A DNA stretch of 64,000 nt from contig JACJJM010000006.1 in the NCBI GenBank assembly GCA_016900015.1, positions 62,001 to 126,000 of the forward strand. The letters run 5' to 3'. Below are positions 52,368 through 62,408 of this stretch, in pieces. The stretch comes from Phocaeicola coprophilus. Lineage in GTDB: Bacteria; Bacteroidota; Bacteroidia; Bacteroidales; Bacteroidaceae. The position numbers and the translations under genes were made by a program. The notes beneath the pieces were generated by a model that was not told where the DNA came from, did no database searches, and saw only the letters and a program-made list of their open reading frames with translations. How positions within the stretch are numbered: the first letter of the stretch is position 1; each line of letters opens with the position of its first letter.

Positions 52368-52461
52368 ATAGACACCGCCCGCGGGCCGAAAGGAGTCCGC
52401 CCGTGTCCGGAATAGTTTCCGCCCGAGCGCCGAATCCTTTCGGCTCTCAAGCGGTGTCTAT
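52368..52461. repeat. 22-bp-family intergenic repeat, locus H (degenerate units inside an inverted repeat)
   Basis: Perfect 11-bp arms ATAGACACCGC (52368-52378) and GCGGTGTCTAT (52451-52461) enclose three units beginning CCGAAAGGA (52386), CGGAATAGT (52408) and CCGAATCCT (52430), again exactly 22 bases apart. It lies in the 616-base divergent gap between the SGNH gene and topA. The rest of that gap has an unrecognised 66-codon open frame at 52500-52700 and the topA promoter. Confidence 0.75.
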
Positions 52462-52752
52462 AAGCTGTAAAAGCATGATAGGTCCATCATTAACACACTA
52501 TGAATCAACGTTCTGTCCCAAAGCCTTACAAGCAGGGACGCCCTGCGTGCGGACGATGCGCGTCCTCAAAGGGCGTTTTGAAATATGCAGACAAAAAGAC
52601 AGGGAAAATAAGGATGGAAGGATGGGAAACAGCCCTCTCGTCCCCGCAGGGAAGGGGAAAAAGCCCGGACCGCAAAAAAATACATCTCCGCTGTATTTAG
52701 TGAAAAAACGTAGATTTATACCTTATAATATGGTATACATTCACTTTTTTCC

Positions 52753-52760
52753 TACTTTTG
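52753..52760 (+). promoter_or_regulatory. -7 box for the topA operon
   Basis: TACTTTTG (TAnnTTTG), 30 bases before the topA ATG, in an AT-rich promoter region. Confidence 0.6.
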
Positions 52761-52790
52761 CCGCACATTAAACCGCTTAGAGTAACACAA

Positions 52791-55142
52791 ATGCAAAAGA
52801 ATCTGGTCATTGTCGAGTCTCCTGCAAAGGCTAAAACCATAGAAAAATTCCTTGGGAAAGACTACAAGGTGCTTTCCAGCTACGGTCATATCCGCGACCT
52901 GAAGAAGAAAGAATTCAGCATCAATACGGACACGTTCGAACCGGACTATGAGATTCCGGCGGAAAAAAAGAAGCTGGTGTCCGAGTTGAAACAGGAAGCT
53001 AAAAACGCCGAAACGGTGTGGCTCGCATCCGATGAAGACCGCGAGGGAGAAGCCATCTCGTGGCATTTGTATGAAGTGCTCGGACTAAATCCCGAACACA
53101 CGAAGCGCATCGTGTTTCACGAAATCACGAAAAACGCCATCCTCAATGCCATCAAGCATCCCCGCACCATCGACATCAACCTGGTGAACGCCCAGCAGGC
53201 ACGCCGCGTGCTCGACCGCATCGTGGGCTTCAAGCTCTCGCCCGTGCTCTGGCGCAAGGTGAAACCGGCCCTCTCGGCCGGACGCGTGCAATCGGTGGCC
53301 GTGCGGCTCATCGTCGAACGCGAACGCGAGATACAAGCCTTCAAGAGCGAGGCTTCCTACCGCGTGACAGCCGTGTTCACCGTGCCCGACGCCGGCGGAA
53401 AAAACACGGAAGTGCGTGCCGAACTGAACACCCGCTTCAAGACCGAAGCCGAAGCCCGCGCCTTCCTGGAGAAATGCCGCGACGCGCAGTTTGCCGTGCA
53501 GGACATCAACACCCGGCCCGTCAAGAAGTCGCCGGCTCCCCCCTTCACCACCTCCACGCTGCAACAGGAAGCAGCACGCAAGCTGGGTTTCACGGTCGCA
53601 CAGACGATGATGGTCGCACAGCGGCTCTATGAATCCGGATTCATCACCTATATGCGTACCGACTCGGTGAACCTCTCCACGCTGGCCATCGGCACGAGCA
53701 AGGAAGCCATCCTGAACATGATGGGCGAACGCTACGTCCACACGCGCCAGTTTGCCACCAAGAGCAAGGGCGCACAGGAAGCGCATGAGGCCATCCGCCC
53801 CACCTACATGGACCATCAGGCCATCGAAGGCACGGCACAGGAGAAACGCCTGTATGACCTCATCTGGAAGCGCACCATCGCCTCCCAGATGGCCGACGCC
53901 GAACTGGAGAAGACGACAGCCACCATCTCCATCACCGGCACGAGCGAAACATTTGTCGCCACGGGCGAAGTCATCACCTTCGACGGCTTCCTGCGTGTCT
54001 ACAAGGAATCGCTCGACGACGACAGCGAACAGGCGGAAGACGAAAGCCGTCTGCTCCCCCCGCTGAAGAAAGGCCAGCCGCTCACGAGCCGTCGCATCAC
54101 GGCCCAGGAACGCTTCACCCAGCATCCGCCCCGCTACACCGAGGCCAGCCTCGTGCGCAAGCTGGAAGAGCTGGGCATCGGACGCCCGTCGACCTACGCC
54201 CCGACCATCTCCACCATCCAACAGCGCGAATACGTGGAGAAAGGCGACAAGGAAGGCATCGAGCGCCCGTACAAGACATTGACACTCGACGACAAAGGAA
54301 ACATCGCAGCCACTACGAAGGCCGAGATGACAGGCAGCGAGAAAGGCAAGCTCCTGCCCACGGACATCGGCACGGTGGTCAACGACTTCCTGTTACAATA
54401 TTTCCCCGAAATCATGGACTATAACTTCACGGCCAACGTGGAGAAAGAGTTTGACGAAGTGGCCGAAGGCGACAAGGAGTGGACTTCGCTCATCCGGCAA
54501 TTCTACGACAGCTTCGAGCCTATGGTGGAACAGACACTGGCCGTGAAAAGTGAGCACAAGGTGGGCGAACGCCTCTTGGGCACAGACCCGGCCAGCGGCA
54601 AGCCTGTGTCAGTCAAAATCGGACGTTTCGGCCCCGTAGTGCAGATAGGTTCGGCAGACGACAAGGAAAAGCCCCGTTTCGCACAGATAAAGAAGGGGCA
54701 GTCCATCGAGACCATCACCCTCGACGAAGCCCTGGAGCTGTTCAAGCTCCCCCGCACGCTGGGCGACTATGAGGACAAGAGCGTGACCATCGGCACCGGA
54801 CGTTTCGGCCCGTACGTGCGCCACGACGGCAAGTTCATCTCCCTGCCGAAGGACGCCAACCCGATGACGTTCACCTATGAAGAAGCCGTCGAGCTCATCC
54901 AGGCCAAACGCGTGGCAGAAGCCCAGAAACATATCAAGGCCTTCGAAGAAGAGCCTGAACTGGAAGTGCTCAACGGCCGCTACGGTCCCTACATCACCTA
55001 CAAAGGCAACAACTACCGCCTGCCCAAGACCCTGGCCGTCGAACCGAAAGACCTGACACTGTCCGACTGCATGGCCATCATAAAAGAACAGGATGAAAAA
55101 GGCAGCAAGAAGACACGGAAATACACCAAGAAGAAAGCATAG
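52791..55142 (+). CDS. topA: DNA topoisomerase I
   Basis: A 783-residue type IA topoisomerase that relaxes negatively supercoiled DNA. The start is the Met of MQKNLVIVESPAKAKTIEKF, the conserved Toprim beginning; the upstream open codons lie in the promoter. Toprim continues with WLASDEDREGEAISWHLYE. The active-site Tyr287 is in GFITYMRTDSVNLS. The C-terminal region lacks Cys4 zinc fingers and instead has three KIGRFGPVV/GTGRFGPYV/NGRYGPYI repeats, the Lys/Arg-rich type common in Bacteroidetes, ending in a basic tail (KKTRKYTKKKA). First gene of topA-aroK-speA. Confidence 0.97.
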   Translation: MQKNLVIVESPAKAKTIEKFLGKDYKVLSSYGHIRDLKKKEFSINTDTFEPDYEIPAEKKKLVSELKQEAKNAETVWLASDEDREGEAISWHLYEVLGLNPEHTKRIVFHEITKNAILNAIKHPRTIDINLVNAQQARRVLDRIVGFKLSPVLWRKVKPALSAGRVQSVAVRLIVEREREIQAFKSEASYRVTAVFTVPDAGGKNTEVRAELNTRFKTEAEARAFLEKCRDAQFAVQDINTRPVKKSPAPPFTTSTLQQEAARKLGFTVAQTMMVAQRLYESGFITYMRTDSVNLSTLAIGTSKEAILNMMGERYVHTRQFATKSKGAQEAHEAIRPTYMDHQAIEGTAQEKRLYDLIWKRTIASQMADAELEKTTATISITGTSETFVATGEVITFDGFLRVYKESLDDDSEQAEDESRLLPPLKKGQPLTSRRITAQERFTQHPPRYTEASLVRKLEELGIGRPSTYAPTISTIQQREYVEKGDKEGIERPYKTLTLDDKGNIAATTKAEMTGSEKGKLLPTDIGTVVNDFLLQYFPEIMDYNFTANVEKEFDEVAEGDKEWTSLIRQFYDSFEPMVEQTLAVKSEHKVGERLLGTDPASGKPVSVKIGRFGPVVQIGSADDKEKPRFAQIKKGQSIETITLDEALELFKLPRTLGDYEDKSVTIGTGRFGPYVRHDGKFISLPKDANPMTFTYEEAVELIQAKRVAEAQKHIKAFEEEPELEVLNGRYGPYITYKGNNYRLPKTLAVEPKDLTLSDCMAIIKEQDEKGSKKTRKYTKKKA

Positions 55143-55145
55143 CAG

Positions 55146-55673
55146 ATGACACGAATCATCCTCATAGGCTACATGGGCTCGGGAAAAACGACCCTGGGCA
55201 ATGCCTTGTCGAAAGAATTAGGTCTGCCATTCTTCGACTTGGACTGGTACATCGAGAACCGCTTTTGCCGCACGGTGAGCCGCTTGTTTGCCGAACGCGG
55301 GGAAGAAGGCTTCCGCCACATCGAACGTGAGATGCTCCATGAAGTAGCCGAGTTCGAGGACGTGATTATCGCAGCCGGGGGAGGCACACCCTGCTTTTTC
55401 GACAACATCGACTATATGAACCGCCAGGCACAGACGGTCTATCTGAAAGCCACGCCCGAAGTGCTCTTCCGCCACTTGCAACCCGGACGCCAGAAACGCC
55501 CTCTGCTGGCAGGCAAGAGCGACGAAGAGATGATGGCCTACATCCACGAGTCGCTGGCACAGCGTGCCCCGTTCTACGAAAAAGCCAACTACGTGTTTGA
55601 CGTCGACTTATTGGAAAGCCGCAAGCAAATACGAAATGCACTGACCCAATTACGAACATTATTAAACCTTTAA
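55146..55673 (+). CDS. aroK: Shikimate kinase
   Basis: A 175-residue P-loop kinase that phosphorylates shikimate at the 3-OH in aromatic amino-acid synthesis. Walker A is IGYMGSGKTTLGNALS, shikimate binding is in FFDLDWYIENRFCRTVSRLF and REMLHEVAEFEDVIIAAGGG, and the lid Arg lies in PGRQKRPLLAG. It starts three bases after topA. Confidence 0.95.
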   Translation: MTRIILIGYMGSGKTTLGNALSKELGLPFFDLDWYIENRFCRTVSRLFAERGEEGFRHIEREMLHEVAEFEDVIIAAGGGTPCFFDNIDYMNRQAQTVYLKATPEVLFRHLQPGRQKRPLLAGKSDEEMMAYIHESLAQRAPFYEKANYVFDVDLLESRKQIRNALTQLRTLLNL

Positions 55674-55694
55674 TACTTTAAGACTAGAACAGAA

Positions 55695-57587
55695 ATGAGA
55701 AAATGGCGTATTGAAGACTCCGAAGAGCTCTACAACATCACCGGTTGGGGCGCTTCCTACTTCGGTATCAACGAGAAAGGACATGTGGCAGTCACTCCAC
55801 GCAAAGACGGAGTAGCCGTCGACTTGAAAGAGTTGATGAACGAACTGCAATTGCGCGACATGTCAGCTCCTGTGCTCGTCCGCTTCCCGGACATCCTGGA
55901 CAACCGCATCGAAAAGACGGCAAACTGTTTCCAGATAGCCGCAGAAGAGTATGGTTACAAGGCCCAAAACTTCATCATCTATCCCATCAAGGTGAACCAA
56001 ATGCGGCCCGTGGTGGAGGAAATCATCAGCCACGGCAAGAAGTTCAACCTCGGCCTGGAAGCCGGCTCAAAACCTGAACTCCACGCCGTCATCGCCATGA
56101 ATACGGACAGCGATTCACTCATCATCTGCAACGGTTACAAGGATGAAAACTACATCGAGCTCGCACTGCTCGCACAGAAGATGGGCAAGCGCATCTTCCT
56201 CGTCGTGGAGAAGATGAACGAACTGCGCCTCATCGCACGACTGGCCAAACAGTTGGGCGTAAGGCCCAACCTGGGCATACGCATCAAGCTGGCTTCGTCG
56301 GGCAGCGGAAAGTGGGAAGAAAGCGGCGGAGACGCCAGCAAGTTCGGACTTACCTCCAGCGAACTGCTCGAAGCACTCGACTACCTGGAACAGAAAGACA
56401 TGAAGGAGTGCCTGAAGCTCATCCATTTCCACATCGGAAGCCAAATCACCAAGATACGCCGCATCAAGACCGCACTGCGCGAAGCCTCTCAATTCTATGC
56501 GCAACTGCACGCCATGGGATTCAACGTGGAGTTTGTTGACATCGGCGGCGGACTCGGAGTGGACTACGACGGCACACGCTCATCCAACAGCGAAAGCAGC
56601 GTGAACTACTCCATCCAGGAATACGTGAACGACTCCATCTCGACCTTTGTCGACGTGGCTGACAAGAACAACATCCCACACCCGAACATCATCACCGAGA
56701 GCGGGCGCTCACTCACGGCACACCACTCCGTGCTCATCTTCGAAGTGCTGGAGACTGCCAGCCTGCCCGAAATGGACGAGAACTGGGAACCCGGACCCAA
56801 CGACCACGAACTCGTGCAGGAACTGTACGAAATCTGGGACAACCTCAACCAGAGCCGCATGCTCGAAGCATGGCACGACGCGCAGCAAATACGCGAAGAA
56901 GCGCTCGACCTCTTCAGCCACGGCATCGTCGACCTGAAGACACGTGCCCAAATCGAACGGCTCTACTGGTCCGTCACCCGTGAAATCAATCAGATGGCAC
57001 TCTCGCTGAAACACGCCCCTGAAGAGCTGCGCTCGCTGAGCAAGCTGCTTGCCGACAAGTATTTCTGCAACTTCTCGCTCTTCCAATCGCTGCCCGACGC
57101 GTGGGCCATCGACCAGCTGTTTCCCATCATGCCCATCCAGCGGCTCGACGAACGGCCCGACCGCTCGGCCACGCTCCAGGACATCACGTGCGACTCGGAC
57201 GGGAAGATTGCCAACTTCATATCCACGCGCAACATATCCAACCACCTGCCCGTGCATTCCCTCAAGGGGAAAGAACCCTACTACATCGGCGTCTTCCTCG
57301 TGGGCGCCTACCAGGAAATCCTGGGCGACCTGCACAACCTCTTCGGAGACACGAACGCCGTGCACATCAGCGTCGACGGCAAGGGATACAGCATCGACCA
57401 GCTCATCGACGGAGAGACCGTCGCCGAGGTGCTCGACTACGTGCAGTATAACCCCAAGAAACTGGTCCGCACACTTGAGACATGGGTGACGAAGTCAGTC
57501 AAGGCCGGGAAAATCTCGCTCGAAGAAGGCAAGGAATTCCTCTCGAACTACCGCTCCGGACTCTACGGATATACTTATTTGGAATAA
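55695..57587 (+). CDS. speA: Biosynthetic arginine decarboxylase
   Basis: A 630-residue PLP enzyme of fold type III that converts arginine to agmatine for polyamine synthesis. PLP is bound by Lys99 in FIIYPIKVNQMRPVV. Other signatures: FHIGSQITKIRRIKTALREA, VDIGGGLGVDYDGTRSSNSE, ITESGRSLTAHHSVLIFEV, and LFGDTNAVHISVDGKGYSID. Length and motifs match the bacterial biosynthetic SpeA. It starts 21 bases after aroK. Confidence 0.96.
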   Translation: MRKWRIEDSEELYNITGWGASYFGINEKGHVAVTPRKDGVAVDLKELMNELQLRDMSAPVLVRFPDILDNRIEKTANCFQIAAEEYGYKAQNFIIYPIKVNQMRPVVEEIISHGKKFNLGLEAGSKPELHAVIAMNTDSDSLIICNGYKDENYIELALLAQKMGKRIFLVVEKMNELRLIARLAKQLGVRPNLGIRIKLASSGSGKWEESGGDASKFGLTSSELLEALDYLEQKDMKECLKLIHFHIGSQITKIRRIKTALREASQFYAQLHAMGFNVEFVDIGGGLGVDYDGTRSSNSESSVNYSIQEYVNDSISTFVDVADKNNIPHPNIITESGRSLTAHHSVLIFEVLETASLPEMDENWEPGPNDHELVQELYEIWDNLNQSRMLEAWHDAQQIREEALDLFSHGIVDLKTRAQIERLYWSVTREINQMALSLKHAPEELRSLSKLLADKYFCNFSLFQSLPDAWAIDQLFPIMPIQRLDERPDRSATLQDITCDSDGKIANFISTRNISNHLPVHSLKGKEPYYIGVFLVGAYQEILGDLHNLFGDTNAVHISVDGKGYSIDQLIDGETVAEVLDYVQYNPKKLVRTLETWVTKSVKAGKISLEEGKEFLSNYRSGLYGYTYLE

Positions 57588-57593
57588 AACAAG

Positions 57594-57712
57594 AGCCCCC
57601 TCCCACCTCCCCCCGAAGGGGGAGGCTCCAGCCGAATGGAAGCTAAGAAAACAAAAGCCTCCCCTTCGGGGGAGGTCGGGTGGGGCACACGGGGAGGTGG
57701 AAGGGGGCTTTT
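57594..57712. repeat. CCTCCCC-family inverted repeat, copy 4
   Basis: AGCCCCCTCCCACCTCCCCC then GAAGGGGGAGGCT, and about 50 bases later AGCCTCCCCTTCGGGGGAGG then TCGGGTGGGG, with a further GGGGAGGTGGAAGGGGGCTT. The opposed elements occupy the gap between speA and argB. The last hairpin exits into TTTTAAT and may terminate the operon. Confidence 0.7.
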
Positions 57713-57723
57713 AATAATTTGAA

Positions 57724-58497
57724 ATGAAAGAACAGCTTACTATCATCAAGGTGGGCGGGAAAATCGTGGAGGAAGAAACCTCACTCGCCCGCCTGCTCGA
57801 CGACTTCGCCGCCTTGCCGGGACGGAAACTCCTTGTCCACGGCGGGGGACGTTCGGCCACACGGCTGGCTGAGCGGCTGGGCATCGAAAGCCGCATGGTC
57901 GACGGACGACGCATCACCGACGCCGACACCCTGCGCGTGGTCACGATGGTCTACGGCGGGTTGGTGAACAAAAACATCGTGGCCGGACTTCAGGCACGCA
58001 GCGTGAACGCACTGGGCCTGACGGGAGCCGACATGGATGTCATCCGCTCCGCGAAACGCCCCGTGAAAGACGTCGATTACGGCTTCGTCGGCGACGTCGA
58101 ACGTGTCGACGCCACCCTGCTGGGCGACCTCATCGACCGCGGCATCGTCCCCGTCATGGCCCCCCTGACGCACGACGGCCGGGGACACATACTCAACACC
58201 AACGCCGACACCATCGCCGGCGAGACAGCCAAAGCACTGGCCTCGCGCTTCGACGTCACGCTCATGTATTGCTTCGAGAAAAAAGGCGTCCTGAGCAATG
58301 CGGACGACGACGAGAGCGTCATCCCCGCCATCGACCGGCACACGTTCGAGACGCTCGTGGCCGACGGAACCATCGCCGGCGGCATGAAGCCGAAAATCGA
58401 AAACGCGCTCGCAGCCGTGGACGCAGAAGTCAGCCGCGTCATCATCACCCGTGCCGATGCCATCGACGGACGCTCAGGCACGGTCGTCACCCGTTGA
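57724..58497 (+). CDS. argB: Acetylglutamate kinase
   Basis: A 257-residue amino-acid kinase that phosphorylates N-acetylglutamate (in Bacteroidetes often the N-succinyl form) in arginine synthesis. Signatures: TIIKVGGKIVEEE, LVHGGGRSATRLAERLG, GLTGADMDVIRSAKRPVKDV, NTNADTIAGETAKAL, and the C-terminal GGMKPKIENALAAVDAEVSR. It follows speA across a repeat-filled 136-base gap, linking arginine synthesis with arginine decarboxylation. Confidence 0.94.
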   Translation: MKEQLTIIKVGGKIVEEETSLARLLDDFAALPGRKLLVHGGGRSATRLAERLGIESRMVDGRRITDADTLRVVTMVYGGLVNKNIVAGLQARSVNALGLTGADMDVIRSAKRPVKDVDYGFVGDVERVDATLLGDLIDRGIVPVMAPLTHDGRGHILNTNADTIAGETAKALASRFDVTLMYCFEKKGVLSNADDDESVIPAIDRHTFETLVADGTIAGGMKPKIENALAAVDAEVSRVIITRADAIDGRSGTVVTR

Positions 58498-58551
58498 CAA
58501 AGCAAACACCGTCCCCACACCGGACGGACTGCAAACATACAAGCAACGAAA

Positions 58552-58596
58552 GTACGGAGGAATACAGGGCTAGTTCCCTGAGCCTCCGTGCTTTTT
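58552..58596 (+). terminator. Terminator after argB
   Basis: ACGGAGG...CAGGG pairs with CCCTG...CCTCCGT and is followed by GCTTTTTGC. Confidence 0.75.
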
Positions 58597-58650
58597 GCAT
58601 CCTCCCTCCGTCCCCTCCCGGCCATGCCTCCACACGGCCCGGGCCAGCCT

Positions 58651-58715
58651 TCCTTTCCGCCCGACCACGGCCTCCTTTCCGCTCCCGGCTACCCTCCTTT
58701 CCGTCCCCGGCCGCC
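58651..58715. repeat. 22-bp-family intergenic repeat, locus I (three tandem units)
   Basis: TCCTTTCCG starts at 58651, 58673 and 58695, an exact 22-bp period in inverse orientation relative to locus G. Tails are CCCGACCACGG, CTCCCGGCTACCC and TCCCCGGCCGCCC. It lies in the 550-base gap between argB and the SusC pseudogene; the rest of the gap is AT-rich and otherwise unrecognised, apart from the -7 box at 58912. Confidence 0.85.
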
Positions 58716-58911
58716 CTCTATAGCGTCCCGGAGTCGCATGAAAGGGCCGCGCCGACATGGGACAAACAAAGCCGACAATTCTTCATACCGGTCCAGGGAA
58801 AAGTCACTCCATCCCGCACTTGAAAAAATCACTCAAGGAACTGACCGGGAGAAAAAGCCATGAATACTTATTATTTATTATGAATAAATAGGCTTAAATG
58901 AAAAATAGTAC

Positions 58912-58919
58912 TATATTTG
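58912..58919 (+). promoter_or_regulatory. -7 box upstream of the SusC pseudogene/SusD operon
   Basis: TATATTTG (TAnnTTTG), about 130 bases before the ATG, a long leader as for the other SusC operon. Confidence 0.45.
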
Positions 58920-59047
58920 CGCCCGCTGGATAGAAATTTTATTTAAATAGTCCATAAAAACCGGAAATAAAAATTTTGGACTAGGATAGAAACACAAGAC
59001 TAAGCAACCATGTTGTCATATAAAACCAACCTAAATTAAACGTTAAC

Positions 59048-60741
59048 ATGAAAAAAATGCTATTCTCAAAAGCATGCGTGCTTTTGACCGTAGCTGCATT
59101 GTCGTCACCCACCGTCGCGGCACCGTGGAAGAGAACTGGACGAAGCAGAAGTCATACACCTTCCGTGCTCAGTTGGACTTCAACCGCGACTTCGGCGAAC
59201 GCCATAGCGTGCAAGCCTTGATTGGTACTGAACGCCGCAAGGTAGAAAGCCAATCCACCAGAGTCTATAAAGTGGGTTATGACGACAACACCTTGGCCTA
59301 CACCTTCATCGACGAGCTGGAAGTAGCCAACGGCATCAATGGAACGCAAGCCATAAACGGCCGCTATTACTACTACGACTCCGGAACGGACAGATTCACT
59401 TACGACGATAATCGCTACGTATCGTTCTACGCCAACGCATCCTATACCTTCGACCGTAAGCTGACGGGAACGGTCAGTGTCCGCATCGACCAGTCTAACT
59501 TGTTCGGTATGGACCCGAAATACAAGTATCGTCCACTGTGGTCAACGGGAGCGCAATATGTCGCCCTGGAAAACTGGAACTGGATTGACCGTCTGGCCGT
59601 ACGCGCCACGTATGGTATCAACGGTAACACGACGACCATGACCAGCCCCTACATGATTGCCACTGTAAGCAGCCGTCCGAACACATACACCAACGAGACG
59701 TATGCCTACATCACCACACCGCCCAACCCGACACTGCGCTGGGAGAAGACCAACCAGTTCAACTTGGCCGTGGACTTCAACCTCCTCAACCATCGTCTGA
59801 ACGGTACGATTGAGTTCTACAACAAAAAGACCACTGACTTGCTTGGCCAGCGCCAGACCGATCCGACGACCGGATGGCCTTCACTGTGGCTCAACTACGG
59901 CGAGATGTACAACCGGGGCGTGGAACTCACACTCTCGAGCCGCAACATCAAGACCCGCGACTTCTCCTGGGACACCGACTTCATCTTCAGCTACAACAAG
60001 AACAAGTTGACCCGTGTGGAAGCCTCCGGTACGGCAGCTTCCGACTATTACTATAACCTGCAAAACCGCGAAGGCAGGCCTATGAACGCCATGTGGGTCA
60101 TCCGCTATGCCGGACTGGACGAAGAAGGCTACCCGACAGCCTACAAAGCCGACGGGACCATCGTGAAGTCAGCAGGCGAGCTGGAAGCCGAAGACTTAGT
60201 ATATGCCGGAACTACCACACCGCCTTACTCAGCTTCACTATCAAACAAACTCAGCTACAAAGGCTTCGACCTGAGCTTCATGTTTGTCTACTATGGTGGT
60301 AACGTGTTGCGCGACGTAGCAGCCGGTTACATGTGGGACCGCTATCCGGTGCTCAACTATGCAAGCGCCGTAGACCGCGGACGCCTGCACTTCTGGCAAC
60401 AACCGGGCGACGAGAAAGACCCCGACATGGCACCAGCTTTCATCTATGGCACCAGCCATACCAACTCGGCTGCCTTGTGGCAATACGCCGACAAGCACGT
60501 AGAAAAAGGCGATTACATCAAGCTGCGCGACGTGACGTTGTCATACACCTTCCCAAAGGTGTGGGTCAACAAGTTCTATGCTGAGAACCTGCGCGTGAGC
60601 CTGCAAATCCAAAACCTCTTCTACTGGGCAGCCAACAAGCGCCACCTCGACCCTGAAGTGTGGTCCGGCACGTCGTCAAGCCCCTCGCGCGGCTACCGCA
60701 TCCCGCCGACATACACCCTCGGAGTATCACTAAACTTTTAA
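59048..60741 (+). pseudogene. SusC-type transporter with internal deletion and frameshift
   Basis: The ATG at 59048 encodes a complete SusC-like signal peptide (MKKMLFSKACVLLTVAALSS-PTVAA). The following codons in that frame are nonsense and stop near 59220. From about 59100, in another frame, the sequence encodes the second half of a SusC barrel (NWTKQKSYTFRAQLDFNRDF; LRWEKTNQFNLAVDFNLLNH; SSPSRGYRIPPTYTLGVSLN-F). The CarboxypepD_reg domain, plug and first barrel strands, roughly 450 residues or 1.3-1.4 kb, are missing. This looks like an internal deletion fusing the signal peptide out of frame to mid-barrel. No functional transporter can be made. An assembly error is possible. Confidence 0.8.
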
Positions 60742-60762
60742 AGACTCTCATTACGAACCACA

Positions 60763-62256
60763 ATGAATAAACAAACGCTTATCAAATATGCGGCCTGCAT
60801 CGGCATGGCTTGTTCGATGGCCGCCTGCGACGACTGGTTGGGCAATCAGCCCAAAGGGGAAATGATTCCCGAGACGCTCAGCGACTACCAGATGTTACTC
60901 AACAACCAATATCTCTACAGCTCGCTCGATGCCTACCCCTTGTTTCTTACCGACGATATACGTCTTACCGGACGGGGCGAAATAGTCAATGGCTCAAGCA
61001 ACTTCACAGACTTCGACTACATGGACAAGAGCGAAGAAATGCGCAACTGCTATTCCTTCGCATCCGGCGACATCTTCCTGCCGGGCGATGCCGACCCTCT
61101 CTGGAATGACGGATACGACCATATCTTTACCTACAATGCCATCATCAACGACGTGCTCAACACCACCGACGGCACAGACACCGAACGCCGCCGCGTGTGG
61201 GGTGAAGCCCTGGTGGGCCGCGCATTCGAATACCTCAACCTTGTCAACCTCTATGGCAACCACTACGACCCGGCCACAGCCGAGACCGACTACGGCGTGC
61301 CCTTGGTGCTGAGCGAGGAAATGACCGGCGAGCAATATCCGCGCGCCAGCGTAGCACAAGTCTACCAACAGATCGAGGAAGACCTGAGCCAGGCTGTCCC
61401 CTGCCTGGCAGAAGTGACAAACCATCCCTTTGCGCCAAACCAAAGCGTAGGACAAGCTTTCTTGGCCCGCATGTATCTCTACATGGGCAACTATGAAGAC
61501 GCGCTGACCAATGCAAATACGGCACTAGAACACAGTTCTTACCTCATTGACCTGAACGAATACAAAACGCTCGACCACGGTACGTGGGGACGAATCGTCC
61601 GCATCGACGACGGAACGGAATATCCCGACCCGCAAGACAACGAAGAGAACATCTACACGCGCAATTTCAGTGCCACCTCCGACCTGTTTGCCGTCGTAGC
61701 CGCTTCTGACGATTTGCTTGCCACCTTCCGCGAACATCTGGCTGCCGACGGAGCCGACATGCGCAAGGAGCTGTATTACTGCACCGACTCATGCGACCGC
61801 ACCATCAGCGGCGGCCGTCCTGACTACTTCCGCGGCTACACCACCTACATGCCCTACGTGTACACGAACGTGGGCCTGAACACGCCGGAAATCTACCTCA
61901 TCGCCGCCGAGTGCGAAGCCCGCGTGGGCGACGTGGACCGCGCGCTGACACTGCTGAACACGCTGCGTGACAAACGCATCCGCAACAACGTGCATTATGA
62001 GACGCCGACCAGCCTGTCACGCGAAGAAGTGCTCCGCCTCGTCATCGACGAACGCCGCCGCGAGTTTGCCTTCGTCGGCATCTACCGCCTCATCGACCTG
62101 AAGCGCTTGAACCGTGAGACATGGTTTGCCAAGACCATCACCCACACGGCCGGCAACGACGGCACTTGGACGCTTCCGGCCAACGACCCGCGCTACATCC
62201 TCCCCGTGCCCGAATCGGTGACGAGCTTCAATCCGATGCCCGAGTACGAACGTTGA
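60763..62256 (+). CDS. susD: SusD/RagB-type lipoprotein
   Basis: A 497-residue intact lipoprotein with a signal peptide ending SMAAC (Cys22) and a typical SusD N-terminus (DDWLGNQPKGEMIPETLSDY). The helical core (YDHIFTYNAIINDVLNTTDG; WGEALVGRAFEYLNLVNLYG; GQAFLARMYLYMGNYEDALT) and the C-terminal VIDERRREFAFVGIYRLIDL and LPVPESVTSFNPMPEYE are present. It lies 21 bases after the broken SusC gene, so it probably has no partner from this locus. No decay is visible in SusD, so the SusC lesion may be recent. Confidence 0.93.
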   Translation: MNKQTLIKYAACIGMACSMAACDDWLGNQPKGEMIPETLSDYQMLLNNQYLYSSLDAYPLFLTDDIRLTGRGEIVNGSSNFTDFDYMDKSEEMRNCYSFASGDIFLPGDADPLWNDGYDHIFTYNAIINDVLNTTDGTDTERRRVWGEALVGRAFEYLNLVNLYGNHYDPATAETDYGVPLVLSEEMTGEQYPRASVAQVYQQIEEDLSQAVPCLAEVTNHPFAPNQSVGQAFLARMYLYMGNYEDALTNANTALEHSSYLIDLNEYKTLDHGTWGRIVRIDDGTEYPDPQDNEENIYTRNFSATSDLFAVVAASDDLLATFREHLAADGADMRKELYYCTDSCDRTISGGRPDYFRGYTTYMPYVYTNVGLNTPEIYLIAAECEARVGDVDRALTLLNTLRDKRIRNNVHYETPTSLSREEVLRLVIDERRREFAFVGIYRLIDLKRLNRETWFAKTITHTAGNDGTWTLPANDPRYILPVPESVTSFNPMPEYER

Positions 62257-62284
62257 TTGACCCTTTAAGTCTTCAATAAAAAAG

Positions 62285-62335
62285 CCGGCGTGCGCCTCAG
62301 AAATACTCTGAATACGCACGCCGGTTTCTCTTTTT
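62285..62335 (+). terminator. Terminator after susD
   Basis: A 10-bp perfect stem, CCGGCGTGCG/CGCACGCCGG, followed by TTTCTCTTTTTT. Confidence 0.85.
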
Positions 62336-62408
62336 TCACCCCGCCCGCAAAAAAATCCATCCCGCCTGTAACTTTTCGCCCGCCCGACCGTCATCTCTAT
62401 AGAACGCG

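Noticed and set aside
52500-52700. A 66-codon plus-strand open frame before topA
   Set aside because: No Shine-Dalgarno, promoter or protein-like pattern beyond high Lys/Arg; likely chance in the promoter region.
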